Below the pieces are notes generated by a model. It made no database searches. It was not told the origin of the DNA and saw nothing but the letters and a program-made list of their open reading frames with translations. The position numbers were made by a program, and so were the translations under genes. Shown here piece after piece: positions 1 to 6,300 of a stretch of DNA of 6,521 nt (its first letter is position 1; every line of letters begins with the position of its first letter). The stretch spans positions 1 to 6,521 of the forward strand of contig CAZTLE010000217.1 in assembly GCA_964614415.1 (NCBI GenBank), in the 5' to 3' direction. Source of the stretch: CAZTLE01 sp964614415 (GTDB taxonomy: Bacteria; Bacteroidota; Bacteroidia; Flavobacteriales; Flavobacteriaceae).

Positions 1-1581
1 AATCTTTGTGTAGTAGGGGACGATGCTCAGAGTCTCTACGCCTTCCGCGGAGAGAATATCAATAACATTCTCAATTTTCAGAAGGACTATGACGATGTGC
101 AGGTGTACAGGTTAGAACAGAACTACCGGTCTACCAAAAACATCGTAAATGCGGCCAACAGTATCATAGAAAAGAACAAAACCCGGTTGGAGAAGGTTGT
201 TTGGACCGCCAATGAAGAAGGGACAAAGATCAAAGTGAACCGCACCATGACCGACGGGGATGAGGGGCGCTTTGTCGCGAGCTCTATCTTCGAAACGATG
301 ATGAATCATCAACTACAGCACAGCGATTTTGCCGTACTCTATCGTACCAATGCGCAGTCCAGGGCCGTGGAAGATGCACTTCGCAAGAAAGACATCCCAT
401 ATCGCATATATGGCGGTTTGAGTTTCTATCAGCGAAAAGAGATCAAGGATGTGTTGGCTTATTTACGGCTTATTCTGAATCCGAAGGATGAAGAGGCCCT
501 GAAACGGGTGATCAACTATCCGGCCCGTGGCATTGGACAGACTACGGTAGATAAACTCATAGTAGCGGCCAATCAGAAGGGAGTGTCCATGTTCGAGATC
601 ATGCAACATGTGGATCAGCTAGACCTAAAGATCAATCGGGGTACTCAGGGTAAGCTTCAGGATTTTGTTACCATGATCCAAAGTTTCCAGGTGCTGAATC
701 AGAATTACGACGCCTTTCAGATAGCCGAGCATGTTACTAAAAAGACGGGACTCCTTCAGGAATTAAAGAAAGACGGAACACCGGAAGGTATCGCCCGTAT
801 TGAGAATATTGAGGAATTGCTGAACGGAATGCGCGATTTCGTAGAGGAGCAAAAAGAACTGGCCGATACTACCGGAGACCTTTCGGAATTTTTGGAAGAT
901 GTGGCACTCGCGACAGATATGGACAATGAAAAAGGGGATAGCAACCGGGTGGCACTAATGACGGTGCATCTTGCCAAAGGCCTTGAATTTCCCTATGTGT
1001 ACATTGTGGGTATGGAAGAGGATCTTTTTCCCAGCGCCATGAGCATGAACACCCGAAGCGAGTTGGAGGAGGAGCGACGCCTGTTCTATGTGGCGGTAAC
1101 GCGAGCCGAAAAACAGGCATTCCTTACCTACGCCCAGTCCCGCTACCGATGGGGAAAGCTCATCGATGCGGAGCCCAGCCGGTTCATTGAAGAAATTGAC
1201 GACGCCTACCTTGAATACCTTACACCGATCACCGAACACAGATATCGACCTTTGATCGACGCTGATATTTTCGACGATGTTGATAAAAGCAAGTTGCGAC
1301 TAAAGAAGCCCAGATCCGGGACACCACCTAGAGGCCCTTCGGAAGCACAGCTAAAAAAATTAAGAAGATTAAAACCTGTCTCGAGTTCCAATGGGAAAGG
1401 AGTCGATCCGTCCGATCTGGACCTAAAGGTGGGTACTATGGTTGAACATGTGCGTTTCGGTAAAGGTGAGATTCTGAAAATAGAGGGATCGGGTGCCGAT
1501 ACCAAAGCTGAGATTCAATTTGAGAACGGCGGACTAAAAAAGCTCCTGCTTCGTTTTGCCAAGTTGAATGTGATCGGCTAG
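1..1581 (+). CDS. UvrD/PcrA-type ATP-dependent 3'-5' DNA helicase, 5'-truncated by window edge
   Basis: The frame is open from base 1, so the true start lies outside the window. Here 526 residues are visible; family members usually run to about 720-780, so roughly the first 240 residues (Walker A, motifs Ia-II) are missing. Numbering from base 1, superfamily I helicase motifs occur in order: motif III GDDAQSLYAFRG at 6-17, motif IV QNYRST at 40-45, YRTNAQSRAVE at 114-124, motif V TVHLAKGLEFP at 321-331 and motif VI EEERRLFYVAVTRAEK at 356-371. A basic, Pro-rich linker leads to a C-terminal Tudor-like domain (about 474-524: VGTMVEHVRFGKGEI onward), as in PcrA/UvrD, where this tail contacts RNA polymerase. 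The expected role is cytoplasmic: unwinding DNA in repair, displacing recombinase and transcription-coupled repair. UvrD and PcrA cannot be separated by this fragment, so I give no symbol. An internal GTG at 97 is not the start, because motif III lies upstream of it. Confidence 0.96.
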   Translation, partial: NLCVVGDDAQSLYAFRGENINNILNFQKDYDDVQVYRLEQNYRSTKNIVNAANSIIEKNKTRLEKVVWTANEEGTKIKVNRTMTDGDEGRFVASSIFETMMNHQLQHSDFAVLYRTNAQSRAVEDALRKKDIPYRIYGGLSFYQRKEIKDVLAYLRLILNPKDEEALKRVINYPARGIGQTTVDKLIVAANQKGVSMFEIMQHVDQLDLKINRGTQGKLQDFVTMIQSFQVLNQNYDAFQIAEHVTKKTGLLQELKKDGTPEGIARIENIEELLNGMRDFVEEQKELADTTGDLSEFLEDVALATDMDNEKGDSNRVALMTVHLAKGLEFPYVYIVGMEEDLFPSAMSMNTRSELEEERRLFYVAVTRAEKQAFLTYAQSRYRWGKLIDAEPSRFIEEIDDAYLEYLTPITEHRYRPLIDADIFDDVDKSKLRLKKPRSGTPPRGPSEAQLKKLRRLKPVSSSNGKGVDPSDLDLKVGTMVEHVRFGKGEILKIEGSGADTKAEIQFENGGLKKLLLRFAKLNVIG

Positions 1582-1586
1582 TCGCT

Positions 1587-1617
1587 TTTGGTAAACCACA
1601 TCATTTATTTACATTTA
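1587..1617 (+). promoter_or_regulatory. Bacteroidetes-type promoter candidate for the FkbM methyltransferase gene
   Basis: TTTG (1587-1590), a 19-bp spacer and TACATTTA (1610-1617) match the Bacteroidetes primary-sigma consensus TTTG-N19-TAnnTTTG at all but the last base. Initiation would fall near 1623, giving a leader of about 14 nt before the ATG at 1637. The site begins 6 bp after the helicase stop codon, so the methyltransferase need not depend on read-through from upstream. Confidence 0.6.
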
Positions 1618-1636
1618 CCGCCTGTAACAAGACCCC

Positions 1637-2359
1637 ATGTTAAGAAAATTAACCTCCCCGATTTTTTTCGTAATCGGCTTCCTGATGAAGACATTTAATA
1701 TTCGCAGTAAGCAAGCCGGTTTCAAAGTTCGTTTCCCCGAAATTATGACCTACACTGAATTGGGTCAATCGATACTCGGTAAGTATGAGCAGGATGAACG
1801 TATACTCATTCAGAAGCTTGTACGACCTGAGGACAGTGTGCTCGAAATGGGCGCATGTATTGGTGTTACAGCGCTCTGCATTAACGAACGTCTTGCGGAC
1901 AGCACCCAACAGGTTTCAGTAGAGCCCAATCCGAACATGCATCCGTATCTCTTTGAGAACAAAGAGACCAACAAAGGTGATTTTCACGTTGAGACCTGTA
2001 TAGTTTCCACCGCCAAAGAAGTGCCTTTTTTCCTGGGAGGACATGCCTTCCTTAGTTCCAGTACGCTGGGAGGAGGAGAGCGGGTGATGATTCCCGGTAA
2101 AACCTATGACGATCTCGTCGCCGAGTACTTTGACTTTTCCGTTATTGTAATGGATATTGAAGGCGGTGAACTCGATTTCTTCCGTTCGTTTGACCTATCC
2201 GACACTGAGGTCCGCCTTATTATTTGGGAAACCCATCAGTTTCCGGATATGCTTACCAAAGAAGAACTGGAGGAATGTTATACGCTTCTAAGGAACATGG
2301 GCTTCAAACCGGCAGATTCCTCGGGCAATGTAGAGGCCTGGGAACGGGTAATCAGTTAA
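1637..2359 (+). CDS. FkbM family SAM-dependent methyltransferase
   Basis: This is a 240-residue protein with a Rossmann-type class I methyltransferase core. Motif I is VLEMGACIG (68-76), where the usual FkbM form is V-L-D-x-G-A-x-x-G; Glu70 replaces Asp and Cys74 replaces the common Asn. The SAM-ribose-binding acidic residue is Glu96 in VSVEPNP (93-99). The family hallmark MDIEGGEL is at 172-179 and WETH at 197-200. FkbM enzymes O-methylate sugars, polyketides and other small molecules; the substrate here cannot be read from sequence. The first 20 residues contain a short hydrophobic stretch (about 8-17), and Met17 is an alternative start, but the ATG at 1637 is correctly placed behind the promoter candidate. 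No glycosyltransferase or polysaccharide genes are adjacent, so context gives no substrate. It may instead act on a peptide or lipid. Its stop overlaps that of the convergent hydrolase gene by 4 bp. Confidence 0.88.
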   Translation: MLRKLTSPIFFVIGFLMKTFNIRSKQAGFKVRFPEIMTYTELGQSILGKYEQDERILIQKLVRPEDSVLEMGACIGVTALCINERLADSTQQVSVEPNPNMHPYLFENKETNKGDFHVETCIVSTAKEVPFFLGGHAFLSSSTLGGGERVMIPGKTYDDLVAEYFDFSVIVMDIEGGELDFFRSFDLSDTEVRLIIWETHQFPDMLTKEELEECYTLLRNMGFKPADSSGNVEAWERVIS

Positions 2360-3288
2360 TCTCCGGCAATACCCAGGTATGTATTTATAAATGAAATGAG
2401 TTGCGCCTGTAGATCGGCCTGTGCCTCGGGACTCCAATCATTTCCGTGCCCACCTTCATAAATCGTAAAACTGTGATCTATCTGAGCGTTACTCAGAGCT
2501 GAATCCAACACCATCCCGTTGGTGAGAGGTACGAGCGGGTCCTGATCCCCGTAGAACATGATCGTAGGACTACTGTCCGGAGATACCTGAAAGGCAGGAC
2601 TGGTGGCTTCCAGAAGATTCGCCCCGTTGGGATAAGCGGTCGTATCTACAAGTAGTTGAAATAGCGCATCAAAGTTTGGATTGCTCATATAGAACGGATC
2701 TGTGAAATCGGTAGGCCCAACAATATCACAAACCATTTTTACATGATCGTCGGTGTCATACACATAATCGTACATCAGCGAAATATGTGCTCCTGCACTC
2801 GCGCCTATAAGTCCGAATTCAGGTAGTATCTGAAGTTCCTCTTTTTCAGCCGTTATCTTTTCAATGACTTCATCCACATTGATAAATTGATTCGGAAAGG
2901 CCTTGGTAGATGGTAGGGCCGCCAGGACGTAATTCATATTGACAATGGCGTGATCGGGCAAATTTTCCTGAATCAAACCGACGAATTCGGTCATACTGCT
3001 TTTGTCTCCTTCAACCCATCCACCCCCATGAACCAGCACCAGTACCTTGGTGGTTGTAGCCGATCTCCCCGCCGGAAGATAAATGTCATACACTTGTTGG
3101 GGATTGGCCCCATAGGAAACATCAAAGAAACTTGCTGCGGCCAACGGCTCCGGATCGTCATTACCCGGGTCGCCGGATCCGTCGTCACCCACCATTTGGG
3201 AGTCGGTCGGGACTTCATCGGATGTACAGGATATTTGGGTTATCCCTACTACAAATAGCAGCAGGAACACATAAGTGAGCTTTTTCAT
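2356..3288 (-). CDS. alpha/beta-hydrolase (carboxylesterase/lipase-like) lipoprotein
   Basis: This 310-residue protein has a type II signal peptide: MKK, a hydrophobic core at about 6-16 and a lipobox-like QISC ending at Cys21. It is therefore likely a lipoprotein. The residues after the Cys (TSDE) are acidic, resembling the export signals that place flavobacterial lipoproteins on the cell surface; that location is an inference. Residues 22-50 form a flexible linker rich in Asp, Gly and Pro. The hydrolase domain follows: oxyanion-hole HGGGW (87-91), nucleophile elbow GASAG (162-166, Ser164), catalytic Asp250 in GDQDPLVP and His281 in EGGHG. The HGGG motif and domain size fit the BD-FAE/hormone-sensitive-lipase-like esterases, which cleave carboxylic esters such as acetyl or feruloyl groups on polysaccharides or short acyl esters. 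The exact substrate is unknown, and no carbohydrate-active neighbours support a polysaccharide target. I see no convincing promoter in the 102-bp spacer shared with the divergent yciO-like gene. Confidence 0.9.
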   Translation of the reverse strand: MKKLTYVFLLLFVVGITQISCTSDEVPTDSQMVGDDGSGDPGNDDPEPLAAASFFDVSYGANPQQVYDIYLPAGRSATTTKVLVLVHGGGWVEGDKSSMTEFVGLIQENLPDHAIVNMNYVLAALPSTKAFPNQFINVDEVIEKITAEKEELQILPEFGLIGASAGAHISLMYDYVYDTDDHVKMVCDIVGPTDFTDPFYMSNPNFDALFQLLVDTTAYPNGANLLEATSPAFQVSPDSSPTIMFYGDQDPLVPLTNGMVLDSALSNAQIDHSFTIYEGGHGNDWSPEAQADLQAQLISFINTYLGIAGD

Positions 3289-3363
3289 TGCAGGTGGCTT
3301 TTGGTAGTTAACGCAAAAAAAGAAGTTTTATGTCGAATACAATTCTCGTTGCTCAAAAAACAA

Positions 3364-3371
3364 TATCTTTA
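3364..3371 (+). promoter_or_regulatory. possible -7 element upstream of the yciO-like gene
   Basis: TATCTTTA matches TAnnTTTG in all but the last base and lies 19 bp before the ATG at 3391, a suitable distance for a short leader. No TTTG or TTG occurs at the expected 19-bp spacing upstream (the bases there are AATT), so the call rests on the -7 element alone. The 3289-3390 spacer also has to hold the promoter of the divergent hydrolase gene. Confidence 0.3.
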
Positions 3372-3390
3372 AGTATATGACTTCAAAATA

Positions 3391-4008
3391 ATGGCAACGT
3401 TTATTAAGCTATATGAAGAAAATCCGAATTCCCGCCAGTTAGAGCAGATTGTCGACGTGCTGGAAAATGACGGACTGGTCATTTTTCCGAGCGATACGGT
3501 GTATGCCCTGGGGTGCAGTATTGAAAGCCATAAAGGGCTGGAGCGATTGGCGCGTATCAAGGGAGTAAAGGCGGAGAAAGCACCTTTTTCACTTATCTGC
3601 CATGATCTTAGTAACCTCTCGGATTACACCCGCCAAATTGATACCGGTGTGTTTAAAATACTGAAGCGGTCCCTGCCCGGCCCCTATACATTCATTTTGC
3701 CGGGAAATAACAAATTGCCAAAAGTCTTCAAGAAGCGAAAGGAGGTAGGTATACGTGTACCCGACAATGCCATTATTAGAGAGTTGGTCAAATCTTTAGG
3801 AGTCCCGATGATTGCGACTTCGATTCATGACGAGGACGAAATATTGGAGTATACTACAGATCCGGAACTGATCTATGAAAAATGGAGGGACGTTGTGGAT
3901 GTGGTCATTGACGGAGGATATGGGGGGAATGTACCGTCTACTGTAATTGACCTTACCGGAGTTGAGCCGTTGCTGATCAGAGAGGGAAAGGGGAGTTTGG
4001 AGATATAA
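3391..4008 (+). CDS. yciO: YciO-subfamily Sua5/YrdC/YwlC-fold protein (L-threonylcarbamoyladenylate synthase-like)
   Basis: This 205-residue protein spans a single YrdC-type domain with no C-terminal Sua5 extension. Visible blocks are PSDTVYALGC (33-42), KGVKAEKAPFSLIC (57-70), LPGPYTFILPG (95-105), GIRVPDN (120-126), PMIATSIHDED (139-149), GGYGG (175-179), PSTVIDLTG (182-190) and REGKG (197-201). The start (NPNSRQLEQIVDVLENDGLVIFPSDT region), the CHDLSNLS stretch and GIRVPDN resemble E. coli YciO more than TsaC/YrdC. The TsaC signature Ser-x-Asn in the TSAN block is TSIHD here, so the Asn is absent. TsaC makes threonylcarbamoyl-AMP for the tRNA t6A37 modification; YciO paralogues bind nucleotide or RNA in the same fold, but their role is less settled. 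I therefore do not call it the essential TsaC, which is presumably encoded elsewhere. It is a cytoplasmic protein. Its gene ends 14 bp from the convergent 158-aa gene, with no terminator hairpin visible between them. Confidence 0.85.
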   Translation: MATFIKLYEENPNSRQLEQIVDVLENDGLVIFPSDTVYALGCSIESHKGLERLARIKGVKAEKAPFSLICHDLSNLSDYTRQIDTGVFKILKRSLPGPYTFILPGNNKLPKVFKKRKEVGIRVPDNAIIRELVKSLGVPMIATSIHDEDEILEYTTDPELIYEKWRDVVDVVIDGGYGGNVPSTVIDLTGVEPLLIREGKGSLEI

Positions 4009-4022
4009 GGGCGATCATCTGT

Positions 4023-4499
4023 CTAATCTTCGGCAGTTTGCGGATCGGTAAACACATCAAACGCATGATAGTATCCGATGAGTTCCTTAAAGTTGGTCTG
4101 TAGTTGCGGAAATTCCGAAAAGAAATCATCAAAAGTTGTTGATACCGATCGCAACATATAATGATATACCGCCCTAACGGCAGCTCTGGTGAGCGATTCG
4201 TTGTACTTGGATGCTTTTCCCACTTGTTTGGCGTAGTTTTTAATCTGCTCACAGACATTTACTATGGCCACTTCGAGGCCGTAGTTTTTTATGTGTATCC
4301 ATGCCAGACGCAGATGTGCCTTGTGTGTCACGAAGCTGGGATGTATGAGTGCAAACCGAAACTGACGTTCAAATTCTTCGTCGGTAAACTGGTCGTGTTT
4401 CTCCATAGGTTGGAGCCGTTTAATGCAACAGGCAGTCTTACAGGACGGCCCGTTGCAATCCGGGTTGGTTAGCATTATGGTTCCAAATGACTTGTTCAT
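4023..4499 (-). CDS. conserved hypothetical helical protein, third gene of the mddA operon
   Basis: This 158-residue protein belongs to a family I cannot name. Most of it looks alpha-helical. Conserved-looking blocks are FALIHPSFVTHKAHLRLAWIHI (49-70, containing His53, His59, His62 and His68), KYNESLTRAAVRAVYHYM (98-115) and TFDDFFSEFPQLQ (122-134). From memory, short proteins in Actinobacteria and Proteobacteria share the pattern H-x-x-H-[LV]-R-L-A-W, then Y-x-E-[ST]-[IL]-T, then a later His. That would suggest a conserved His/Glu site, possibly metal-binding, but this is inference. An unusual N-terminal stretch carries Cys15, Cys20, Cys24 and Cys25 (CNGPSCKTACC). The ATG at 4499 lies 11 bp after the upstream mddA-like stop, which supports this start and co-transcription. 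An alternative start at Met32 (4406) would remove all four of these cysteines. No signal peptide or membrane segment is visible. Confidence 0.75.
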   Translation of the reverse strand: MNKSFGTIMLTNPDCNGPSCKTACCIKRLQPMEKHDQFTDEEFERQFRFALIHPSFVTHKAHLRLAWIHIKNYGLEVAIVNVCEQIKNYAKQVGKASKYNESLTRAAVRAVYHYMLRSVSTTFDDFFSEFPQLQTNFKELIGYYHAFDVFTDPQTAED

Positions 4500-4510
4500 G
4501 ATCCTACGAT

Positions 4511-5317
4511 TTATTGGATGGGACCTATGAGGTATCCGGCTACCAGCCCAACCGCCATTATCCCAGCCATGAACGCAGCCGCCTTGAAGCGAAAAACAGA
4601 GGGCAGGAACTTAGGCGTGGTACTGGCATATTCGTTGTACCGGGCACCAAACTCTGCTCTCAGGTCCTTTTCCTCATAACTTGTTCCCACAAAAATGTAC
4701 GCGGTGGCAAGACCGGAAAACAACAAGTGTCCCGCTGTAAGCTGTGCATTACACCAAAAGGCGATCAGTAGTCCCAAATACAATGGATGACGTGCCAGTT
4801 TGTATAGAAATGGTGTCACGAAAGTATAGGACCGTTGTTCTTTGTTAGCCACGGCCATATATACCTGCTTAAGGCCAAAAAGGTCGAAATGGTTTATTTG
4901 AAATGAACTCCACACCACCAATCCGAAACCTATGAAGGAAAGGGCAGTTAGAGCCGATCCGACCCAGCTACCACTTAGATCATAGATAGTGATTGGGATG
5001 GGTTGCCAGAAAACAACCACCAATCCCAATAAAGCGCTGGCCGTGAATACATAGGTACTTCGTTCCAGTTCTTTCGGAATGTACTGGGTCCACCATTCTT
5101 TGAACCACTTTCTTGCCATAACAGAGTGAGGTACAAAGAATAACAACAGTAGCATGACGTTGATTCCCAGTTTCATCCACAACATTTGGTCAGTTCCTCC
5201 TGTATCTATCTGCGTAGGAGTGAGGAGGTTGTTTTCCCAAAGAGTCAGGTAACTGAAAACTCCCAGGAATAACAGGTAAGCGATACCTCCGTAGAGGCCA
5301 AAAATTACTTTTTTCAT
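4511..5317 (-). CDS. mddA: methanethiol S-methyltransferase-like integral membrane protein (MddA; isoprenylcysteine methyltransferase/NnrU-like fold)
   Basis: This 268-residue polytopic membrane protein has about 6-7 hydrophobic segments (near 5-25, 48-64, 90-105, 118-138, 178-212 as a pair, 246-265). It carries blocks I associate with MddA: PHSVMARKWFKEWW (63-76), ERSTYV (85-90), WSSFQINHFDLFGLKQVY (136-153), RHPLYLG (176-182), GHLLF (196-200), TAYIFVG (205-211) and EEKDL (215-219). RHPxYxG followed by a downstream E-E-x-x-L is the SAM-binding signature of isoprenylcysteine-methyltransferase-like enzymes. The INHFDLFGLKQVY block is what separates MddA from general family members. MddA methylates methanethiol with SAM to give dimethyl sulfide, independently of DMSP. 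The last helix (246-265), after the usual KFLPS end of the catalytic region, looks like a modest C-terminal extension. The ATG at 5317 is 10 bp after the upstream stop, indicating an operon. The function is assigned by motif only; other thiols could be the substrate. Confidence 0.82.
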   Translation of the reverse strand: MKKVIFGLYGGIAYLLFLGVFSYLTLWENNLLTPTQIDTGGTDQMLWMKLGINVMLLLLFFVPHSVMARKWFKEWWTQYIPKELERSTYVFTASALLGLVVVFWQPIPITIYDLSGSWVGSALTALSFIGFGLVVWSSFQINHFDLFGLKQVYMAVANKEQRSYTFVTPFLYKLARHPLYLGLLIAFWCNAQLTAGHLLFSGLATAYIFVGTSYEEKDLRAEFGARYNEYASTTPKFLPSVFRFKAAAFMAGIMAVGLVAGYLIGPIQ

Positions 5318-5327
5318 TTGTGTTGAA

Positions 5328-6101
5328 TTATGATTGGTTAGAAATATCCTTGAACATGAGCATGTCGATCACGCGTTTGGAGCCTCCATCATAGAATCCG
5401 GTTTCATTTGCATATCCTTTTGGATTTTTAAATGTTCCGAAGATGAGATCAATAAAACCAAGGTCCGAGTAGTTGTACGCATGTACTCCCCTGGCATGGT
5501 GTATAGCATGGGCCTCCGGCCTTTGAATCAGGTATCCTATCCAGCGCGGTGTTTTTATGTTGCTATGCTGGAAGATGGAAAAGAAGGTCAGCGTTAGTAT
5601 GATCACCGTGGAGGCCTGGGCCGAGAAACCGGCGACAACTACCAGACATAGGCTGCCTAGTAACGAGAACCCAATGATATCCATTGGACTGAAGTAAAAG
5701 GTACTATAGGTATCCAGTCGCTCGGTGCTATGGTGCATCTGATGGAATACCCTCCATAATACATTGCTCTTGTGCATGATACGGTGCCATGCGTACAAAG
5801 CCAACTGATAAATTAGTATGCCAAGGGCTGCTCCTCCCAGAGTGCCAAGGCCGGACAGATCAAAAACCTGATAGTTGACCAGGTAGGTATCCCAGATGAG
5901 TGGTAAATAGGAGGAGAGGTAAAAGAAGATCACGAAGGAGATTATCCCGCGAGCTTTCCAATTCTTCATATAAGGCAGTTCCCTGGCGGGGAAAAGCGCT
6001 TCCCAGATCATGAGCCCTCCGAACATAGCAAATACGACTATGGAGATTGGATCTATAAGCAGATCCAGAGGGTTTGGCAGTTGAGTGATTACTTCTAACA
6101 T
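5328..6101 (-). CDS. sterol desaturase/fatty acid hydroxylase superfamily membrane protein
   Basis: From the chosen ATG this is a 257-residue membrane protein. The three histidine boxes of di-iron membrane hydroxylases are intact: HRIMH (His106, His110), HQMHH (His120, His123, His124) and HAIHH (His198, His201, His202), with an additional His179 in QHSN. Hydrophobic segments lie near 18-32, 53-70, 90-105, 142-160 and 162-175. The family uses O2 and a di-iron centre to hydroxylate or desaturate sterols, fatty acids, carotenoids or ether lipids at the membrane; the substrate is not evident. I place the start at 6101 (MLEVITQLPNP). A longer in-frame ATG at 6161 would add 20 strongly basic, low-hydrophobicity residues (GQKAHRTKKK onward), untypical of the family, and would overlap a candidate leader ORF that ends 2 bp before 6101. 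It is the first large gene of the operon with the mddA-like and 158-aa genes. Confidence 0.85.
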   Translation of the reverse strand: MLEVITQLPNPLDLLIDPISIVVFAMFGGLMIWEALFPARELPYMKNWKARGIISFVIFFYLSSYLPLIWDTYLVNYQVFDLSGLGTLGGAALGILIYQLALYAWHRIMHKSNVLWRVFHQMHHSTERLDTYSTFYFSPMDIIGFSLLGSLCLVVVAGFSAQASTVIILTLTFFSIFQHSNIKTPRWIGYLIQRPEAHAIHHARGVHAYNYSDLGFIDLIFGTFKNPKGYANETGFYDGGSKRVIDMLMFKDISNQS

Positions 6102-6103
6102 GA

Positions 6104-6199
6104 TTATACGATTCTTTGTTGGTTCAACTTTCTTTTTAGTTCTGTGCGCCTTCTGTCCCATATGGTTTTGAGTGTGAGCGCGTTCTCTCTTTTGTTCAT
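6104..6199 (-). CDS. candidate 31-residue basic leader peptide ORF of the operon
   Basis: An ATG at 6199 opens a 31-codon frame (MNKRENALTLKTIWDRRRTE onward) that stops at 6104-6106. The stop leaves 2 nt before the preferred desaturase ATG, a spacing typical of translational coupling. Another in-frame ATG is at 6205. The frame continues upstream to an ATG at 6289, but that lies before the predicted transcription start (about 6223), so the short form is the only one the promoter supports. The peptide is highly charged (many Arg and Lys) and would form an amphipathic helix; there is no signal sequence. I recognise no family. It competes with the 20-residue N-terminal extension of the desaturase frame for the same bases: at most one is likely to be real, and neither may be. 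Confidence 0.3.
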   Translation of the reverse strand: MNKRENALTLKTIWDRRRTELKRKLNQQRIV

Positions 6200-6229
6200 T
6201 ATCATGATGTTCGTTTTTTGATTTGCAGG

Positions 6230-6260
6230 CAAAAGTATATGAGGGGGTAATGCGTTGAAA
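6230..6260 (-). promoter_or_regulatory. Bacteroidetes-type promoter candidate for the desaturase-mddA-158 aa operon
   Basis: Read on the minus strand, TTTC (6260-6257) is followed by 19 bp and then TACTTTTG (6237-6230). The latter is a perfect TAnnTTTG -7 element; the -33 element differs from TTTG at one base. Transcription would begin near 6223, leaving an about 120-nt leader before the desaturase ATG at 6101, which contains the 31-codon ORF. No strong leader hairpin was noticed. Confidence 0.6.
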
Positions 6261-6300
6261 ATAAATGGGGTATACGGGATGTGAACCACAAAATCATTTG

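Noticed and set aside
955..1239. Minus-strand open frames of 73-99 codons inside the helicase gene
   Set aside because: They lie antisense to conserved helicase motifs V and VI and show no recognisable domains, so they are antisense shadows of a real gene.
1582..1636. Possible terminator between the helicase and FkbM genes
   Set aside because: No inverted repeat with a usable stem or T-tract is present in these 55 bases.
2950..3258. 102-codon plus-strand frame antisense to the hydrolase
   Set aside because: It overlaps the HGGGW motif and signal peptide of the real gene, and the translation has no protein-like features of its own.
4009..4022. Possible terminator between the convergent yciO-like and 158-aa genes
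   Set aside because: The spacer is only 14 bp and forms no hairpin.
4161..4472. 103-codon plus-strand frame antisense to the 158-aa gene
   Set aside because: The minus frame fits the operon spacing and has constrained-looking motifs, while the plus frame has neither a promoter nor a family resemblance.
6102..6127. Sigma-70-like TTGA ... TATAAT on the minus strand just upstream of the desaturase start
   Set aside because: TATAAT ends one base before the ATG, so transcription would start inside the gene. This organism type also uses TAnnTTTG elements.
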